DNA from: JACZYA01 sp965247455
Lineage (GTDB): Bacteria; Acidobacteriota; Terriglobia; Acidiferrales; 2-02-FULL-67-57
Direction of reading: 5' to 3'
NCBI GenBank assembly: GCA_965247455.1
Contig: CBDFHE010000016.1
Span: 283,787 to 347,786 of the forward strand
Length of the DNA stretch: 64,000 nt
The position numbers and the translations under genes are program-made. The notes under the pieces are model-generated. The model ran no database searches and was not told where the DNA came from. It was given only the letters and a program-made list of their open reading frames with translations. How positions within the stretch are numbered: position 1 is the stretch's first letter; each line of letters starts with the position of its first letter. Positions 62,936 through 64,000 of the stretch are shown here, one piece after another.

Positions 62936-64000
62936 ATGCAGGGGAGACAACAGTTGCGGTGCAGTAGCCTTCTCGTAAACTTCTTGTTGATTAGCTTGCT
63001 GTCGGGAAGCGCGTCGGTACCTGAGCAGGAAATAGCTGGCCAGCGTCTTTTGATTGCAGCCGCACCGCAGAGCAAGAAGAAGTCTCCTTCTAACCGGCAG
63101 CGTCGCCGGAGGCGTTTCATTGTTCCCACCTACGCGAATTCGACAAAGCATGACCGCCCGAGTGGGGAAGATCCATCGATGCGGGCAGTGGCCGCACAGG
63201 CGCTGGGTCGCTACAACGGCAGCGTGGTAGTGGTGGAGACGGATACTGGACGGATACTCACGGTTGTGAACCAGCAGTTGGCGTTCTCGGCCGGCTTCAA
63301 GCCCTGCTCGACCATCAAGCTGGCGGTCGCATTAGGCGCGCTGGAGCAAGGAATGATCACAGGTGACGTGCTGCTGCGTGTGTCGCGGTACCAGTCGATC
63401 AACCTGACTGAAGCGCTGGCCTATTCCAATAACTCCTTTTTTGAAATCTTGGGCAACCGCCTGGGCTTCGAGAAGGTTTCCAGGTATGCGCACCTGCTGG
63501 GCTTCGGCGAACTGGCTGGCTATTTAATTGAGAATGAGTACCCGGGTGCGTTTCCTGTCCAGCCACCTGCAAACGGGGGTGTGGGACGCCTTTCCACCTT
63601 CGGCGACGATGTCAAAGTCACACCGCTGCAGTTGGCTGCCATGATGGCGGCCTTTGCCAACGGCGGTACACTCTATTACCCCCAATACCCAAGCGTGGAG
63701 GGTGCCTTCAACCCGCGGGTGAAGCGGCACCTGCCCATCCAACGTTGGCTGCCAGAACTGCGTGCCGGGTTGCGGGCAGCGGTAATCATTGGCACCGCTC
63801 GGACAAGTGCTGAGGGCGATGAGCAAATTCTGGGCAAGACGGACACCTGTGTCGGACAGAGAGCCAAGCTGGGGTGGTTTGCTTCCTACGGCGAGCTGCC
63901 CACGGGCAAGCGCGTGGCAGTGGTAGTGCTGCTGCGGGGCGGGGCGAAGTTCAACGGTTCAAAAGCCGCCGAGATTGCCGGACGGGTGTACCAGGGGCTG
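62936..64000 (+). CDS. Penicillin-binding protein transpeptidase domain (runs off window)
   Basis: 355 codons are open to the window edge. A hydrophobic N-terminus (CSSLLVNFLLISLLSGSAS) suggests export, followed by a basic region. The transpeptidase motifs are STIK (active Ser) in FKPCSTIKLAVALGALEQG, SNN in AYSNNSFFEILGNRLG, and KTD where the family has KT/SG (ILGKTDTCVGQRAKLGWFAS). The change of Gly to Asp in the third motif is unusual and may affect beta-lactam or substrate binding. No glycosyltransferase domain precedes it, so it is a class B-like or class D beta-lactamase-like protein. Confidence 0.8.
   Translation, partial: MQGRQQLRCSSLLVNFLLISLLSGSASVPEQEIAGQRLLIAAAPQSKKKSPSNRQRRRRRFIVPTYANSTKHDRPSGEDPSMRAVAAQALGRYNGSVVVVETDTGRILTVVNQQLAFSAGFKPCSTIKLAVALGALEQGMITGDVLLRVSRYQSINLTEALAYSNNSFFEILGNRLGFEKVSRYAHLLGFGELAGYLIENEYPGAFPVQPPANGGVGRLSTFGDDVKVTPLQLAAMMAAFANGGTLYYPQYPSVEGAFNPRVKRHLPIQRWLPELRAGLRAAVIIGTARTSAEGDEQILGKTDTCVGQRAKLGWFASYGELPTGKRVAVVVLLRGGAKFNGSKAAEIAGRVYQGL

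Noticed and set aside
62602..63129. A 175-codon minus-strand frame left of the penicillin-binding protein
   Set aside because: It overlaps the start of that gene in antisense and its other half crosses remnant G; no family or ribosome-binding site.

Overview
The window looks like a bacterial chromosome of high G+C content, most likely Acidobacteriota. This is inferred from the gene content and order, a CheY-DUF4388 regulator, tail-fibre-like surface proteins and a recurring gene 3' end coding for LLRRMNFPE; it was not tested by any search. Bases 1-20.6 kb are an orderly core region. From 20.6 to 62.6 kb lies an accessory region dense in insertions, pseudogenes and gene remnants.

Core, minus strand (1-15.1 kb): a complex I operon nuoA-C-D-H-J-K-L-M-N, with no nuoB, nuoI or nuoEFG, runs into atpZ and an atpI-like gene at the start of an ATP synthase operon. 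Upstream lie a molybdenum-cofactor group (MogA/MoaB-like, moaC, moeA) with a response regulator between its genes, then purA and trxA. Core, plus strand (15.5-20.7 kb): rsmA, a RimI-like acetyltransferase, uppP, ftsK and tRNA-Phe(GAA). A 142-bp non-coding element with terminal inverted repeats and a perfect 8-bp target duplication sits between trxA and rsmA.

Accessory region, left part (20.6-29 kb): a decayed integrative element abuts tRNA-Phe. It holds a broken large serine recombinase, a DnaC/IstB-like ATPase, a frameshifted replication-initiator-like gene, a Ros/MucR-like zinc-finger gene, a membrane protein with two in-frame stops, a small helix-turn-helix protein and a tyrosine recombinase. 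Then comes a 4.8-kb repeat-rich surface protein with a C-terminal chaperone domain and two frameshifts.

Accessory region, right part (34-62 kb): a CocE-type hydrolase, a duplicated lipoprotein gene pair, two DUF3857/transglutaminase paralogues, an SNase-like gene followed by an HU-PilZ-PilZ fusion, bactofilin, a NapA/NapC-type nitrate reductase operon, a cupin, a GGDEF-histidine kinase-receiver hybrid, hemolysin III, and the start of a penicillin-binding protein.

Four nearly identical 1,670-bp IS1380-family copies, each with a 5-bp target duplication, and one IS630-family copy sit inside genes. Removing each insertion on paper restores an uninterrupted reading frame: the Ros-like gene, CocE, a DUF3857 gene hit twice, and the hybrid kinase. 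A promoter-shaped repeat (TTGACT, 17 bp, TAAGAT, with a conserved spacer) recurs between genes from 29 to 62 kb, often beside the LLRRMNFPE remnant. The repeat family and the HU-PilZ-PilZ protein are the two most interesting novelties.
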